DNA of 64,000 nt from Candidatus Kryptoniota bacterium (GCA_024641705.1 JAHECO010000011.1:35063-99062); one strand, 5' to 3'. Shown: positions 19,619 through 30,528, numbered from the stretch's first letter. Notes: a model not told the origin generated them from the letters alone. Numbers and translations are program-made.

Positions 19619-20020
19619 TTATTCCCCCAGGGCACGTCTCATTTCCGTGAGGATGTCGTCTAGGTCGTATGGCTTGCTTATGAATCCTGTGGCCCCGAGG
19701 CGAAGCGACTCTATCGCGTTCCTAACATCCGCATAGGCTGTTATCATGATTACCTTTGTTTCGGGAACGTTCTTTCTAATGAACCTCAGAACTTCAAAGC
19801 CGTCGACCGTCGGCATCTTGATATCAAGCAGGACTAAGTCGTACCTGTCGCCATGTTCAAGTTCGGAACGTATCAGGTTAATCGCTATGTCACCGTCAGT
19901 TGCGCTTTGCACAACGAACGACTCCTCTTCCAGACTGCGCGCCAGTATTGACTGCAATTCTTCCTCGTCGTCCACAAGAAGGACTTTAGGCTTGGACACC
20001 CGGTGTTGCTCCTTTCTCAA
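19619..20020 (-). CDS. Stand-alone response regulator receiver protein
   Basis: KVLLVDDEEELQSILARSLEEE...YDLVLLDIKMPTVDGFEVLRFIRKNVPETKVIMITAYAD; no output domain. Confidence 0.92.
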   Translation of the reverse strand: MRKEQHRVSKPKVLLVDDEEELQSILARSLEEESFVVQSATDGDIAINLIRSELEHGDRYDLVLLDIKMPTVDGFEVLRFIRKNVPETKVIMITAYADVRNAIESLRLGATGFISKPYDLDDILTEMRRALGE

Positions 20021-20510
20021 CGAAGGTTCGAAGAAGCAGCGAGAGCTCGTGTGCTGAGAGCATATGCCGCCATGAAGTCAGCTCTATCGGCGAGATCACT
20101 GTTCCATCCGCAGATAGGTCATTCTCCGACCAGAGAATATAACTTTCGAGGCGAAACTTCCCCAAAGTTTCAGCAAGCCGAAAGAGATTTCGGGGGTCGG
20201 TCTATGTGGCATCGGATCGAACATGAAAGCCGCAATAAACCTGGACTAACTCAAATTTAACAGTTTTGGGGGAGTAGTCAAGCAGCACCGGCATACGGAA
20301 GTTAGAAGTTCCCCACTTTCTTAGTTCTCAAACGACAATGCCGCGACATGCCCGATCCGACGGCTGCCCTCCGTTATTTCTCCACGTCTCCGGGGGCGAG
20401 ATCTCCTCCGGAACCCGGTTTGAAACTGGCCGCCTGCGGAGATCAGGCACGCAGCCATTTCCGTGATTTGACCGGTTCAGTTGTTTAATGATTTGGCGGC
20501 ACTCGTTCTC

Positions 20511-21278
20511 TTAATTGTGTACCAGCTTGAACGTGAAGGGGATTACCACCCAGACTGCGATCGGGCCTTTGTTCATGATTGCGGGTGTGAAGCGGTATTG
20601 CATAGCCGCGTTGATCGCGGGCTGGTTGAAGATCTCCGCGTCGCTCTTGAGTACGATCGCCTTGCGGGGTTTTCCATCCTTGTCAACCCAGATCTTCACA
20701 ATCACTCTTCCTTCGATGCCGGCTCTCATGGCGATGTCAGGGTAAGTGGGTTTCACTTCCTTAACGACCTGAGGCTCCTTCTCGACCGGAACAAAATCGG
20801 GCGGCGGTGCATCGTCTGCCGGGACTCTGAAATCCCCCATCGAGACGCCGACCGAATCGCCTCCCCCTGAGCCCTGCGTTACCGGGCCGGCGATTCTGCT
20901 GAGCTCCTGCTGCGAAGCTATTGTCTGCTCGGGAGAAACTTCGGCGTCCGGCACCGGCACGGGGACACCGACAGTGGGTTTCGCCATCGGCGCCGAGACG
21001 GCGACCTGCGGAAGTGCCTGCTGATTTGTGATGGACGGCGGCGGGCCGAGCTCGCTGTACCTCAACATCACTACGGGCACGGAATTTTCCTCGGCACGAC
21101 CGAGAAGGACGGAAACCCAGTACGTACCCACCAATGCCAGATGGATAGCCACCGCAATTGCCAGACCGATGGAGGTGTATTTCTGGGCAAGAGGTTTCAG
21201 AAGGGGCGCGCCATATTGCGTGGTACCGGCGGCGTAATTGACTTTACTGTTGCCCATCTCGGACCAACCTCCCTTCAT
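20511..21278 (-). CDS. Energy transducer TonB
   Basis: One N-terminal TM segment, linker, C-terminal KPTYPDIAMRAGIEGRVIVKIWVDKDGKPRKAIVLKSDAEIFNQPAINAAMQYRFTPAIMNKGPIAVWVVIPFTFKL. Confidence 0.93.
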   Translation of the reverse strand: MKGGWSEMGNSKVNYAAGTTQYGAPLLKPLAQKYTSIGLAIAVAIHLALVGTYWVSVLLGRAEENSVPVVMLRYSELGPPPSITNQQALPQVAVSAPMAKPTVGVPVPVPDAEVSPEQTIASQQELSRIAGPVTQGSGGGDSVGVSMGDFRVPADDAPPPDFVPVEKEPQVVKEVKPTYPDIAMRAGIEGRVIVKIWVDKDGKPRKAIVLKSDAEIFNQPAINAAMQYRFTPAIMNKGPIAVWVVIPFTFKLVHN

Positions 21279-21705
21279 TTATGCTTCCTTTTAAATCCCT
21301 GACGGGAAGTCGTCAACTTCTCACATAATCTAGACGCCGGATTTCGTGAGTTGTTACAGCCGCCTCCCGATGCGTCTGCTGCCGATACGTCCGAGCGGTC
21401 GACTGACACGACATCTCCTGCGTGAATGCGTCATTTCCAGAAACCTTTGCGGTACGGCAATAATTGCGGCCCGAATTTCTCCGATTCGCGGCCGCGACCT
21501 GTACTCTGCAAAGTGTAAAGTAATCGCCTCCGGGTGCCGTTTGCCTGACTTTTTCGAGGCTTCGTGAGATTTTGTTTCCCGATGCTCGGTACCGACGTGT
21601 GCAGCTAACATCGATGAATTATATTGAACGACCGTGTTGCGAAGCATATTCATTCATAGATTCTTCCCATTTTCTCATTTGCCAATTTGACCCGGAGGGT
21701 AATAC

Positions 21706-24012
21706 ATGTCTCGGAGATTTCTATCTGCGGCGGTCACAGCCTTGGTCCTGATCGCGGCAAACCCGTATAACGGATATTCGCAAAGCGTCAGGCAGCTTGC
21801 CGATTTCGTTAACCCTTACATAGGTTCGATAAGTCCGAAAACCGGTGGAACCTCGCCGACCGTTCTGGTACCCCACGGCATGCTTGAGGTATCGCCGCGT
21901 TTCACGCCGGGGATCGGAGACCGGTACCTTGCCGATAAGATCTACGGTTTTCCTGTCGGTCCGTTGTCGGTTATGGCTACTACCGGGGCGATACAAACCT
22001 CAGACAAGGCAAACGCCTCCGATTTCGACCACACTCTCGAGATGGCGAAGGCGTATTACTACCAGGCGCTCCTGGAGACTCCCGGTATCAACGCCGAATA
22101 CACGCTTACCGACCACGCCATTATTTTCAGGTTCACCTTCCCGAAGTCTGAACGATCGAACGTCCTTGTCGGCGCAGCCCATGACGGTGATCTCAGATTC
22201 GCCGGGCCCGGTGCGGTGGAGGGGCAAGGTCATATGACCGATTACAGGAATTCCATCGGACTGTGGGAGGGAAAGACGTTTTACTTCTACGCAGAATTCA
22301 GTAAGCCGGTCGAGAAGGCCGGGACCTGGCGAAACGACACTATCGCGGGCGGTGCGAAAGAAACATCGGGAGATAATGTCGGAGCTTTCGCAAGTTACTC
22401 GACGGCCAAAGACGAACAAGTTCAATTGAAAATCGGGTTCTCCCAAAAAGATATAAATGATGCCCGGGCAATGCTTGCGAAAGAGATTCCCGATTGGAAT
22501 TTCGACAGAGTGAAGCTCGAGGCAAAGGAATCCTGGGACAAGGCCCTGGGACTCATAAGAGTCGAGGGGGGAACTGAAGACCAGCTGGTGACTTTCTACA
22601 CCGCACTCTACCGCACGATGGGAAGAAAGGGAAACGTATGGGATACGTACAGGTGCGCGTATCCGCTTCAGACGATAATAGAGCCTGAGAGGACGGAGGA
22701 AGCGATACGCGAGTTCGTGAGCGACTATCAGAAAACAGGGTGGCTTCCGAGTTCAGGGGCAATGATCGGAAACCATTCGACCGCCGTCATTGCAGACGCG
22801 TACATGAAGGGTCTGAGAGATTTCAATGTGGAGGCAGCCTACGCCGGGATGAGGAAGAACGCGACCGAGGCGACGATGATCCCGTGGAGCGACGAGGGAA
22901 AGATAACAGAGTTGGAGAAGTGTTATTTCGAAAAGGGATATTACCCTGCGCTGCCCGTAAGGCAGGACATGAAAGTCGACGACGAGGCGAAATGGACGGC
23001 AGATCTGGGCGGAATTGTCTATTCGAAGATGCCTTACCAGATAACGTGGCTCCCGGAAGTCGGGGTCAAGGAATGGGTGAAGGGAGTGAGCTCGTGGCAC
23101 AGAAGACAATCCGTCTCGGTGACGCTCGAGAGCGCTTATGACGACTGGTGTCTGGCCGAGATGGCAAAAGCACTGGGGAAGACGGAAGATTATGACATGT
23201 TCATCAAACGCGCTCACAATTACCGAAACCTTTTCGATCCGTCGATCGGCTTCATGGCGCCGAAGGACTCAAGCGGCGCGTGGGTCCGCCCGTTCGATCC
23301 GAAGCTATCGGGCGGCTTCGCCGGGGAGGAATATTTTGCCGAGTGCAATTCGTGGATCTACACTTTCTCGGTGCAGCAGGACGTGCAGGGGCTGATCGAC
23401 CTGATGGGTGGAAGGGAAGCGTTCAACAGGAAACTCGATCAGCTTTTTGTCGAGCAGCCGAGCCCGATGGACAAGCCGGCTTTCCTCGGAGAGTTCCCCG
23501 ACATGTCCGGCCTCATCGGCATGTATTGCCAGGGGAACGAGCCGGCATTTCACATACCTTACCTGTACGATTTCTCAGGCGAGCCGTGGAAGACGCAGGC
23601 GCGGGTGAGGGAGATCATGCAGCTCTGGTACAATTCGGGACCGTTCGGCCTCCCCGGCGACGATGACGGAGGTGCGATGTCGTCGTGGTACGTCTTCAGC
23701 GCAATGGGTTTCTATCCCGCGACGCCCGGCCGGCCTGACTATGAGATCGGAAGTCCCATTTTCGGGAAGGTCATTATAAATGTAGGAAAAGGAAAGACCT
23801 TCACCGTTGAGGCGAGAAATGTTTCATGGCGAAACAAGTTTATTCAATCGGCGGAACTCGACGGCAAGCCGCTGACCAGGCCGTGGATCACTCATGCCGA
23901 GATCGTCAAAGGCGGCGAACTCGTCTTCGTGATGGGGCCGATGCCCAGCAAGTCATGGGGAAGCGCCGTCGCGGATGCACCACCGTCGATGACTCCATCT
24001 GCCGGCAAATGA
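21706..24012 (+). CDS. GH92 family glycosyl hydrolase (alpha-mannosidase-like)
   Basis: DFVNPYIGS...GGTSPTVLVPHGMLEVSPRF..., GLPGDDDGGAMSSWYVFSAMGFYPATPGRPDYEIGSPIF. Confidence 0.93.
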   Translation: MSRRFLSAAVTALVLIAANPYNGYSQSVRQLADFVNPYIGSISPKTGGTSPTVLVPHGMLEVSPRFTPGIGDRYLADKIYGFPVGPLSVMATTGAIQTSDKANASDFDHTLEMAKAYYYQALLETPGINAEYTLTDHAIIFRFTFPKSERSNVLVGAAHDGDLRFAGPGAVEGQGHMTDYRNSIGLWEGKTFYFYAEFSKPVEKAGTWRNDTIAGGAKETSGDNVGAFASYSTAKDEQVQLKIGFSQKDINDARAMLAKEIPDWNFDRVKLEAKESWDKALGLIRVEGGTEDQLVTFYTALYRTMGRKGNVWDTYRCAYPLQTIIEPERTEEAIREFVSDYQKTGWLPSSGAMIGNHSTAVIADAYMKGLRDFNVEAAYAGMRKNATEATMIPWSDEGKITELEKCYFEKGYYPALPVRQDMKVDDEAKWTADLGGIVYSKMPYQITWLPEVGVKEWVKGVSSWHRRQSVSVTLESAYDDWCLAEMAKALGKTEDYDMFIKRAHNYRNLFDPSIGFMAPKDSSGAWVRPFDPKLSGGFAGEEYFAECNSWIYTFSVQQDVQGLIDLMGGREAFNRKLDQLFVEQPSPMDKPAFLGEFPDMSGLIGMYCQGNEPAFHIPYLYDFSGEPWKTQARVREIMQLWYNSGPFGLPGDDDGGAMSSWYVFSAMGFYPATPGRPDYEIGSPIFGKVIINVGKGKTFTVEARNVSWRNKFIQSAELDGKPLTRPWITHAEIVKGGELVFVMGPMPSKSWGSAVADAPPSMTPSAGK

Positions 24013-24335
24013 TGATGAGCGGGAAATTCATTCCATTGCAGAGGTATGGATTTCCCGTCAACGGCATTTGTATGCCGGAATGGCGCTAATCGCCGCTTCA
24101 GTCGTCCGCCCACACCATGTAGGGACGTACTCCTTTAGAATGACAGTAGACCTAGAGCGTCATTCCGAACCACGCCCCCCGAAACGCGGGGTAAACTCAA
24201 GAATGGCGAAGAATCCACCGCCCGGACCTCGTTGCTTCAATTACCGGCGTTCAATATCTTGATTGAATCAAATCAACATGAGAGGCTTCGAGATTCAACA
24301 CGTCCGACCGACGAGTAGATTTCAACCATAGTCCG

Positions 24336-25703
24336 ATGCCGCAGCCAGTTGAACATTCCGCACCGAAGCTTCTAAGGCGACTCAGCACGTTCGATATGAC
24401 GATGATCGTGATAGGCTCGATCATCGGTGCCGGGATATTCATGACTCCCTCCTCTATCGCGCACGCCCTGCCGTCTCCCGCGCTGATAATATTTGTCTGG
24501 ACTCTCGGCGGAGTGATGGCGCTGTGCGGCGCGCTCACATACGCCGAGCTCGGCGCGATGATGCCTGAAGCCGGAGGAGTCTACGTCTACCTGTCGAAGG
24601 CGTACGGAGGACTGTGGGGTTTTCTCTACGGCTGGGCTTACTTCATCGTTGTGAACACGGGCGGACTCGCGGCGATTGCGCTCGTTTACGCTTCGTACCT
24701 CGGATACTTCGTGCATCTCTCGCCGGTCGGTGTCAAGGTCGCCGCCATCCTTGGAATAGTCTTCCTGACGGGGGTGAACTACTTTGGCGTTAAAATGGGA
24801 GGGGCGTTCGCCAGCCTCTTCACGGTGTTGAAGGTGGTAGCAATAGCCGCCCTCATCGTACTAGGCTTCACGCTCGGGAAGTCGGACAGCTCTCCTTTCT
24901 TGCCGCTCATACCGTCCGGGATGAGCGGCGGGCTCCTGAACTCTCTTGCGCTGGCGATGGTCGGCGTCCTGTGGGCGTACGGAGGCTGGCAGCACGCCAC
25001 TTTCCTGGCGGGAGAGGCAAAGGACCCGAAAAGGAGTCTTCCCGTCTCCATAATTGCCGGGACACTCGTCGTCATCGTCGCGTATGTTCTTGTCAATCTC
25101 GTCTATCTCTATCTCCTCCCCGTTCCGAACATCTCATCGACCACACGCGTTGCCGCCGACGCCGCGCAACGCTTCCTCGGTCCGGCAGGGGGCACGATGA
25201 TCTCTCTCGCGATAATCATCTCCACATTCGGTACCGCCGGCATCTACACGCTCAGCGCGCCGAGGATTTACTACGCCATGGCCGAGGACGGAGTGTTCTT
25301 CAAGAAGACCGCTTACGTCCATCCAAAGTATCATACTCCGACTTTCTCCATCATCTTCCAGTCGGCCTGGGTGATCGTACTCCTGATGTCGGGGAATTTC
25401 CTCCAGCTCATCACGTACGCGATATTTGCCGACTGGATCTTCTTCGCGCTCACGGCGGCGTCCGTCTTCGTGTTTCGAAGGAAGATGAAAGACCTAGAGA
25501 GACCGTATAGAACGCTCGGCTATCCATACACTACTCTCTTCTTCGTCATTGTCGCGGCATGGTTTGTCGTGAACACGCTCATTACGGCGCCCCTTCAGTC
25601 GCTTGCCGGGCTGGCGTTCATTTCTCTCGGCATTCCCGTTTATTATTTTTGGAAACGAAAAGCCGCGCATCTTACTGCCGGGAGTCACGATCGGGAAGCG
25701 TGA
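24336..25703 (+). CDS. APC superfamily amino acid permease
   Basis: LSTFDMTMIVIGSIIGAGIFMTPSSIA; about 12 hydrophobic segments. Confidence 0.92.
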   Translation: MPQPVEHSAPKLLRRLSTFDMTMIVIGSIIGAGIFMTPSSIAHALPSPALIIFVWTLGGVMALCGALTYAELGAMMPEAGGVYVYLSKAYGGLWGFLYGWAYFIVVNTGGLAAIALVYASYLGYFVHLSPVGVKVAAILGIVFLTGVNYFGVKMGGAFASLFTVLKVVAIAALIVLGFTLGKSDSSPFLPLIPSGMSGGLLNSLALAMVGVLWAYGGWQHATFLAGEAKDPKRSLPVSIIAGTLVVIVAYVLVNLVYLYLLPVPNISSTTRVAADAAQRFLGPAGGTMISLAIIISTFGTAGIYTLSAPRIYYAMAEDGVFFKKTAYVHPKYHTPTFSIIFQSAWVIVLLMSGNFLQLITYAIFADWIFFALTAASVFVFRRKMKDLERPYRTLGYPYTTLFFVIVAAWFVVNTLITAPLQSLAGLAFISLGIPVYYFWKRKAAHLTAGSHDREA

Positions 25704-25726
25704 AGAATTCAAATTGAAAGGCTCAA

Positions 25727-26863
25727 ATGCTTAAGTATGACATCGATGAATACCGCAAGCTTTATCCGGTTGTGAAGTCCGGGACCATCTACATGAACCA
25801 CGCCGCGACCGGGCCGCTGTCTACGAAGGTTGTGGCCGCAGTCGACAAATACCTTCGCGAGCGGAGCGAAACGAATATAGACAACTACGCCATCTTCCAG
25901 CCGACATTGAACGAGACCCGGAGTTTCGCGGCGAAGCTTTTGAATACGACGCCCGACAGGGTAGCCTTTTTCGACAACACCACGAACGCGATAAACCTCC
26001 TCGCGGCGGGTCTGGATTGGAAGCCCGGTGACAGGATCATTCTGAACGATATCGAGTTCCCGGCCAATGTTTATCCTTTCCTGAATTTGAAAAGGCTCGG
26101 CGTTGAAATTGACTTCGTGCAGAACCGGGACGGAAAGATACTCATCGAGGACGTCGAGGCGATGATGACGCCGCGGACGCGATTGCTATCGATAAGTCAC
26201 GTCCAGTTCCTGACCGGCTACAGGGCCGACCTGAACGCACTGGGGGAATTGTGTAAGAGACGTGGAATAGTCTTCGCGGTTGATGCGATCCAATCGGCGG
26301 GTGTCGTGCCGATAGACGTGGACTCGATGAAGATTGACTTCCTCGCAACCGGCGGACAGAAGTGGCTGATGGCTCCGCAGGGGATAGCCTTTGCCTACGT
26401 ATCCAGCGAGATGCAGGAGAGGCTGAAGCAGGCTTATCTCGGCTGGACGAGCATAAAGAATTTCTTCGGCGAGTTCACCAGGTACCGGCTCGACCTCGAT
26501 GACACGGCGCGCAGGTACGAAAACGGCACGCTGAACTATATCGGCATAACGAGCCTGCATGAATCGCTCGGCACGCTGCTCGAAGTCGGAATAGAGCGGA
26601 TCGAAGAGCACGTGCTCGATCTCAGCGACAGGCTGATCGGAGATCTCGGGTCACTCGGCATGAAAGTCTATGTCGAGGGGGAGCGGAGAGCGCGCGCGGG
26701 AATTATATCGATCAAAGTTCCCGACGCTGATGTCTATACGAGCAAGCTTGCGAAGTCGAAGATCGAGGTCGCCGTGCGACAGGGAGTGATCCGGGTTTCG
26801 CCGCATTTCTACAACACGGAAGAAGAGATACTCACGCTGGTCGGGAACCTGAAGAAGATCTGA
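25727..26863 (+). CDS. Class V aminotransferase (cysteine desulfurase-like fold)
   Basis: YMNHAATGPLSTKV...FFDNTTNAINLLA...ISHVQFLTGYRADLNALGELCKRRGIVFAVDAIQSAGVVPIDV...FLATGGQKWLMAPQGIAF. Confidence 0.9.
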   Translation: MLKYDIDEYRKLYPVVKSGTIYMNHAATGPLSTKVVAAVDKYLRERSETNIDNYAIFQPTLNETRSFAAKLLNTTPDRVAFFDNTTNAINLLAAGLDWKPGDRIILNDIEFPANVYPFLNLKRLGVEIDFVQNRDGKILIEDVEAMMTPRTRLLSISHVQFLTGYRADLNALGELCKRRGIVFAVDAIQSAGVVPIDVDSMKIDFLATGGQKWLMAPQGIAFAYVSSEMQERLKQAYLGWTSIKNFFGEFTRYRLDLDDTARRYENGTLNYIGITSLHESLGTLLEVGIERIEEHVLDLSDRLIGDLGSLGMKVYVEGERRARAGIISIKVPDADVYTSKLAKSKIEVAVRQGVIRVSPHFYNTEEEILTLVGNLKKI

Positions 26864-27205
26864 GTACCAACCGTCCGGTAACGCGGGTACCGGTTTCATT
26901 TTCGTCGCCTTGATCTCCGTGACGATCGGTCGCGTCGGTGTCGATCCGTACGCGGTTTCTTGCTGTTGCGGCAGTCTTTAGTGCCATTGCGGGCTCTTCC
27001 ATGGCATGGCGGAAAATAACATGAGGAACTAAACCCGCCATTACATTATATTATACCATTAAAGGAAACATCTTCTCCCCACCTGAATAGAAAGACGGGC
27101 GACGGTGTTCAGAAGCCGGGATTTGGTCTTCTAATCGAAAGCCGTAACGCCTTCACAGCAGCTAATTTTCCCAGCAATTTTACCACATTTACACGAAAGG
27201 TTTTA

Positions 27206-28435
27206 ATGAAATCACAATCTTTTGTGCTCAGCAGCCAGATTACGGCTTTGCTTGAGGCACAAGGAATCACAGTCGCAACGCCGGTCCAGGAACAAATAAT
27301 CCCGGCGATCGCAAACGGCCAGGATGTGCTCGCACAGTCCGAAACGGGATCGGGCAAGACCCTGAGCTTTGCCATACCGATAATAGAACAGCTCCAGAGG
27401 CGCGACGGCCTGAAGGCGCTCGTCCTCGTCCCCACAAGGGAGCTCGCTTCGCAGGTGGCGGGAGAGTTCGTCAAGTATTCGGCGGGCAAGCACCTCGGCA
27501 TCGTGCCGGTCTACGGCGGCGTATCGATAAACACGCAGGCGGCCAAACTCAGGCAGGCGAACATCATCGTGGCTACGCCGGGCAGGCTCATAGACCTCCT
27601 CAACCGAAACGCGGTAAGGCTGGATTCTATCAGGTACTTCGTCTGCGATGAAGCGGACCGCATGCTCGACATGGGATTCATAAAGGACGTCGAACGCATC
27701 GCCTCGCGGCTTCCGCGGGAACACCAGACACTCCTCTTCAGCGCGACCGTCCCGAAAGAGATCGAGAAGCTTGCGGGAAAATACCTCCGCAACCCGAAGA
27801 ACGTAAGGCTCGCCGCGACGGTGAAGCCGATCTTCCTGCGGCAGACTTACTACCATGTGTCGCCGGAGAAGAAGCTCGATCTCCTCGCGCACCTGCTCGG
27901 ACAGGATCGCAACCTCGCGATAGTGTTCTGCAACAGGAAACATATTACCGTGAAAATCTCGAAGAGACTCACCGCGGCTGGAATACACGCGCGTGCCCTC
28001 AACGGCAACATGTCGCAGTCGCAGCGCGAGAAGGTGACCGAGGATTTCCGCAGTGAGAGATTTACCGTCCTCGTCGCGACTGATGTCGCCGCACGCGGGC
28101 TCCACATCGACGACGTCTCACACGTGTACAATTACGAGATACCGAAGGACGTCGAGTCGTACACCCACAGGGTGGGAAGGACCGCACGTGCAGGCCAGAA
28201 AGGCGAGGCGATCTCGCTCGTCGCGACCGAAGAGGAGAAGAAGTTCTTCCAGCAGATACTCTTCAAATATCGCGGGGAGATAACCCTCAAGGAATCGGGT
28301 GAGATATCGGCTCTGATTCCCCCGCCGGCTGCAGCGTCGCAGGAATCGAAAGCGCGAAGACCGGGGGCATCGCCGCGGAAGGACAAGTGGCGGAAGCGGA
28401 GCGGACATGGAGCCGCTTTCCGGCACCCTGCCTGA
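27206..28435 (+). CDS. DEAD/DEAH-box ATP-dependent RNA helicase
   Basis: AQSETGSGKT, PTRELA, DEADRMLD, FSATVP, VATDVAARGLHIDDV, HRVGRTARAG. Confidence 0.97.
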   Translation: MKSQSFVLSSQITALLEAQGITVATPVQEQIIPAIANGQDVLAQSETGSGKTLSFAIPIIEQLQRRDGLKALVLVPTRELASQVAGEFVKYSAGKHLGIVPVYGGVSINTQAAKLRQANIIVATPGRLIDLLNRNAVRLDSIRYFVCDEADRMLDMGFIKDVERIASRLPREHQTLLFSATVPKEIEKLAGKYLRNPKNVRLAATVKPIFLRQTYYHVSPEKKLDLLAHLLGQDRNLAIVFCNRKHITVKISKRLTAAGIHARALNGNMSQSQREKVTEDFRSERFTVLVATDVAARGLHIDDVSHVYNYEIPKDVESYTHRVGRTARAGQKGEAISLVATEEEKKFFQQILFKYRGEITLKESGEISALIPPPAAASQESKARRPGASPRKDKWRKRSGHGAAFRHPA

Positions 28436-28533
28436 TAGGAAAGGTTCGTCGGCATTGCGACGGCGTGGGTTCCCCACGAATACGATAGTTTGAGAGGGAA
28501 TCCCGCGCCCGGCCGGTCTGCGTGCATGCCGGA

Positions 28534-28688
28534 GGGTAGTGTCCAAAATTGAAATTCATCAACACTTCTCAACTTTGGTACATTCGAGAAAGTCGCTCAA
28601 GAAGTGCCACCACTGTCATCACTGCGTGCGCGGGAATGATAGCTTGAGGTTCCTCATTACATCACGTTGAGAGACTAGGACACTACCC
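28534..28688. mobile_element. 155-bp MITE-like element with 11-bp perfect TIRs
   Basis: GGGTAGTGTCC (28534-28544) and GGACACTACCC (28678-28688). Confidence 0.6.
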
Positions 28689-28943
28689 AAATTCACAAAA
28701 CGTCACGTGAAACTCCTGCGATGGCGACAGGGAGTACGAAAGAGCTTTGGACCGTTGAAGATTTGGCTAATTTGCTGCACTAACCTCGTCTAGTATTTTC
28801 ACCAAATTCTTCCGATACAATAGCACACACTAGGCATACAATATGTGTGACATTTGTACTTGACAAGCGCATATTCAATCGCGTAATTTAATGCGCAATC
28901 TGAGGTGTTGTGTGTGAGGGAATAACGTAAGAAACATTTATGT

Positions 28944-28960
28944 ATTAGATCGCGTCTAAT
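28944..28960. promoter_or_regulatory. Candidate operator palindrome upstream of the toxin-antitoxin genes
   Basis: ATTAGA-TCGCG-TCTAAT. Confidence 0.4.
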
Positions 28961-29022
28961 ACTCTGGTAATTTTCACTTTGTAATATAGTCAATACCATT
29001 CTTTGAATGGAGGAAGGCGCGT

Positions 29023-29304
29023 ATGGCACACGTTGTGGATTACTTTTCCACAGAAAAATTCGCCACGGCTAAGAAGGAGAGGAAAACCGTCACAATCCCT
29101 AAGAAGTTAACTAAACAGGCAGCTACTATCATTGAGGACTACGACATATCTTCCTTCAGCGAGCTTATAACGGTGGCTCTGGCCGAATTCGTGGACAAAA
29201 TCGAAAAAATGAAACTTGAAAGGGAATTGGCGGAAGGGTACCAAGCAAACAAAGAATACTATGCCAAGATGAGCGAAGAATGGAAATTTGCGGATAGTGA
29301 GTAA
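29023..29304 (+). CDS. Antitoxin, ribbon-helix-helix-like
   Basis: KTVTIPKKLTKQAATIIEDYDISSFSELITVALAEFVDK; overlaps the MazF-like toxin gene. Confidence 0.75.
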   Translation: MAHVVDYFSTEKFATAKKERKTVTIPKKLTKQAATIIEDYDISSFSELITVALAEFVDKIEKMKLERELAEGYQANKEYYAKMSEEWKFADSE

Positions 29305-29668
29305 TTTGCCGGTCTCATCGTTCAATTATTTGCGTGGAGAGGTTTATTGGGTCTGTCTTGACCCTGCAAGGGGCATGGAGATGGGGAAGACCCGCCCCGC
29401 TGTGATTGTGCAGAACAATACAGGAAACTTGTACAGTCCGCTGCTTATAGTTGTACCAATCTCCACTGTCAAGGAAATAACCAAGCCGCTTCCAATTATG
29501 ATTTTCCTCAAACAAGGCCAAGGCGGTTTGAAGGAAGATAGCTATGCAGACTGTGGACAAATTCGAACCGTTGATAAGAAACGGGTAGCGGACAGAATGG
29601 GGATGCTATCCCCTCAGCTTATGGATAAAATTGACACCGCTTTGAAGCTATCCCTGTCACTCTCCTAA
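29288..29668 (+). CDS. MazF/PemK-family toxin
   Basis: LRGEVYWVCLDPARGMEMGKTRPAVIVQNNTGN...LLIVVPIST...DCGQIRTVDKKRV. Confidence 0.93.
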   Translation: MRIVSNLPVSSFNYLRGEVYWVCLDPARGMEMGKTRPAVIVQNNTGNLYSPLLIVVPISTVKEITKPLPIMIFLKQGQGGLKEDSYADCGQIRTVDKKRVADRMGMLSPQLMDKIDTALKLSLSLS

Positions 29669-29864
29669 TCTCTCCTCTTTTTCACTTTCCAGTCGCGCCA
29701 ATCGAGACTGAGACACTACCTGCAAGAGATGCATATGGTTTAAGTCGGATGTTGGGATTATATTTGGGGTTGTCGAGGGCTTGTGCAAATGTGTACCGAT
29801 CTGAAATCCGAAACCAGGGCTTTCCCGCTCTCGGGTACCGTTCATCAAACCGAAGGAGAATTAA

Positions 29865-30461
29865 ATGATTAGCCGACTTTCGTTCTTGCTGGTCGCGATC
29901 GCCTTTGTTGTCACGGCTGCCGCGCAGACTACGTTCAAGAAATACGACATCAAATCGGGTATCGTGACCTTTGATATTACGATGCAAATGGGGACGATGG
30001 AAATGAAGGAGAAAGCCGTCGTGTACTTCGATGACTACGGCATGAAGGAGTGCAAGGAAACCTACTCCGACGATCAGCTGGCCTCCAGTTTCTTCAGCGA
30101 CGGGAAGAACCTGTACACGGTAAAGTATAAAGAAAAGGCGGCATACGATCGCGGCCCCGCCTATCGCGGGACAGAGCTGCGTGTGGAGTGGTCTGAGTTT
30201 GGAACCCCGAAGGACCGCGAGTCTGGCAAGATCAAAAAGTTGCCTGCCATGGAGGTAGCCGGGAAGACATGCGAGGTCTTCGAGTCCGATGACGGGAAAG
30301 GCACCGTGGCACGCTACGCGGGATGGAAGAAGATTCTCCTGTATATGGACGTTCAGACAAAGAGTATCAAAACAACAACCAAAGCGCTGAAGGTGGAAGA
30401 AAACGTGAAGATCCCGCCGGAGAAATTCAAGGTTCCTGCAGGATTCACATTGCAGAAATAA
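29865..30461 (+). CDS. Secreted protein of unknown function
   Basis: Signal peptide MISRLSFLLVAIAFVVTAAAQ; good frame; followed by a terminator. Confidence 0.6.
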   Translation: MISRLSFLLVAIAFVVTAAAQTTFKKYDIKSGIVTFDITMQMGTMEMKEKAVVYFDDYGMKECKETYSDDQLASSFFSDGKNLYTVKYKEKAAYDRGPAYRGTELRVEWSEFGTPKDRESGKIKKLPAMEVAGKTCEVFESDDGKGTVARYAGWKKILLYMDVQTKSIKTTTKALKVEENVKIPPEKFKVPAGFTLQK

Positions 30462-30493
30462 ATCTCGGACTGCCGAATCGTCACCGGGAATTT

Positions 30494-30528
30494 AAGAGCG
30501 GGCAATCGAGCGTCGATCCCGCTCTTTT
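30494..30528 (+). terminator. Rho-independent terminator-like hairpin
   Basis: aagagcggg-caatcgagcgtcgat-cccgctcttttc. Confidence 0.65.

Noticed and set aside
28799-29029. 76-aa minus-strand ORF in the AT-rich region upstream of the antitoxin gene
   Set aside because: No recognisable domain; overlaps the candidate toxin-antitoxin promoter and palindrome.
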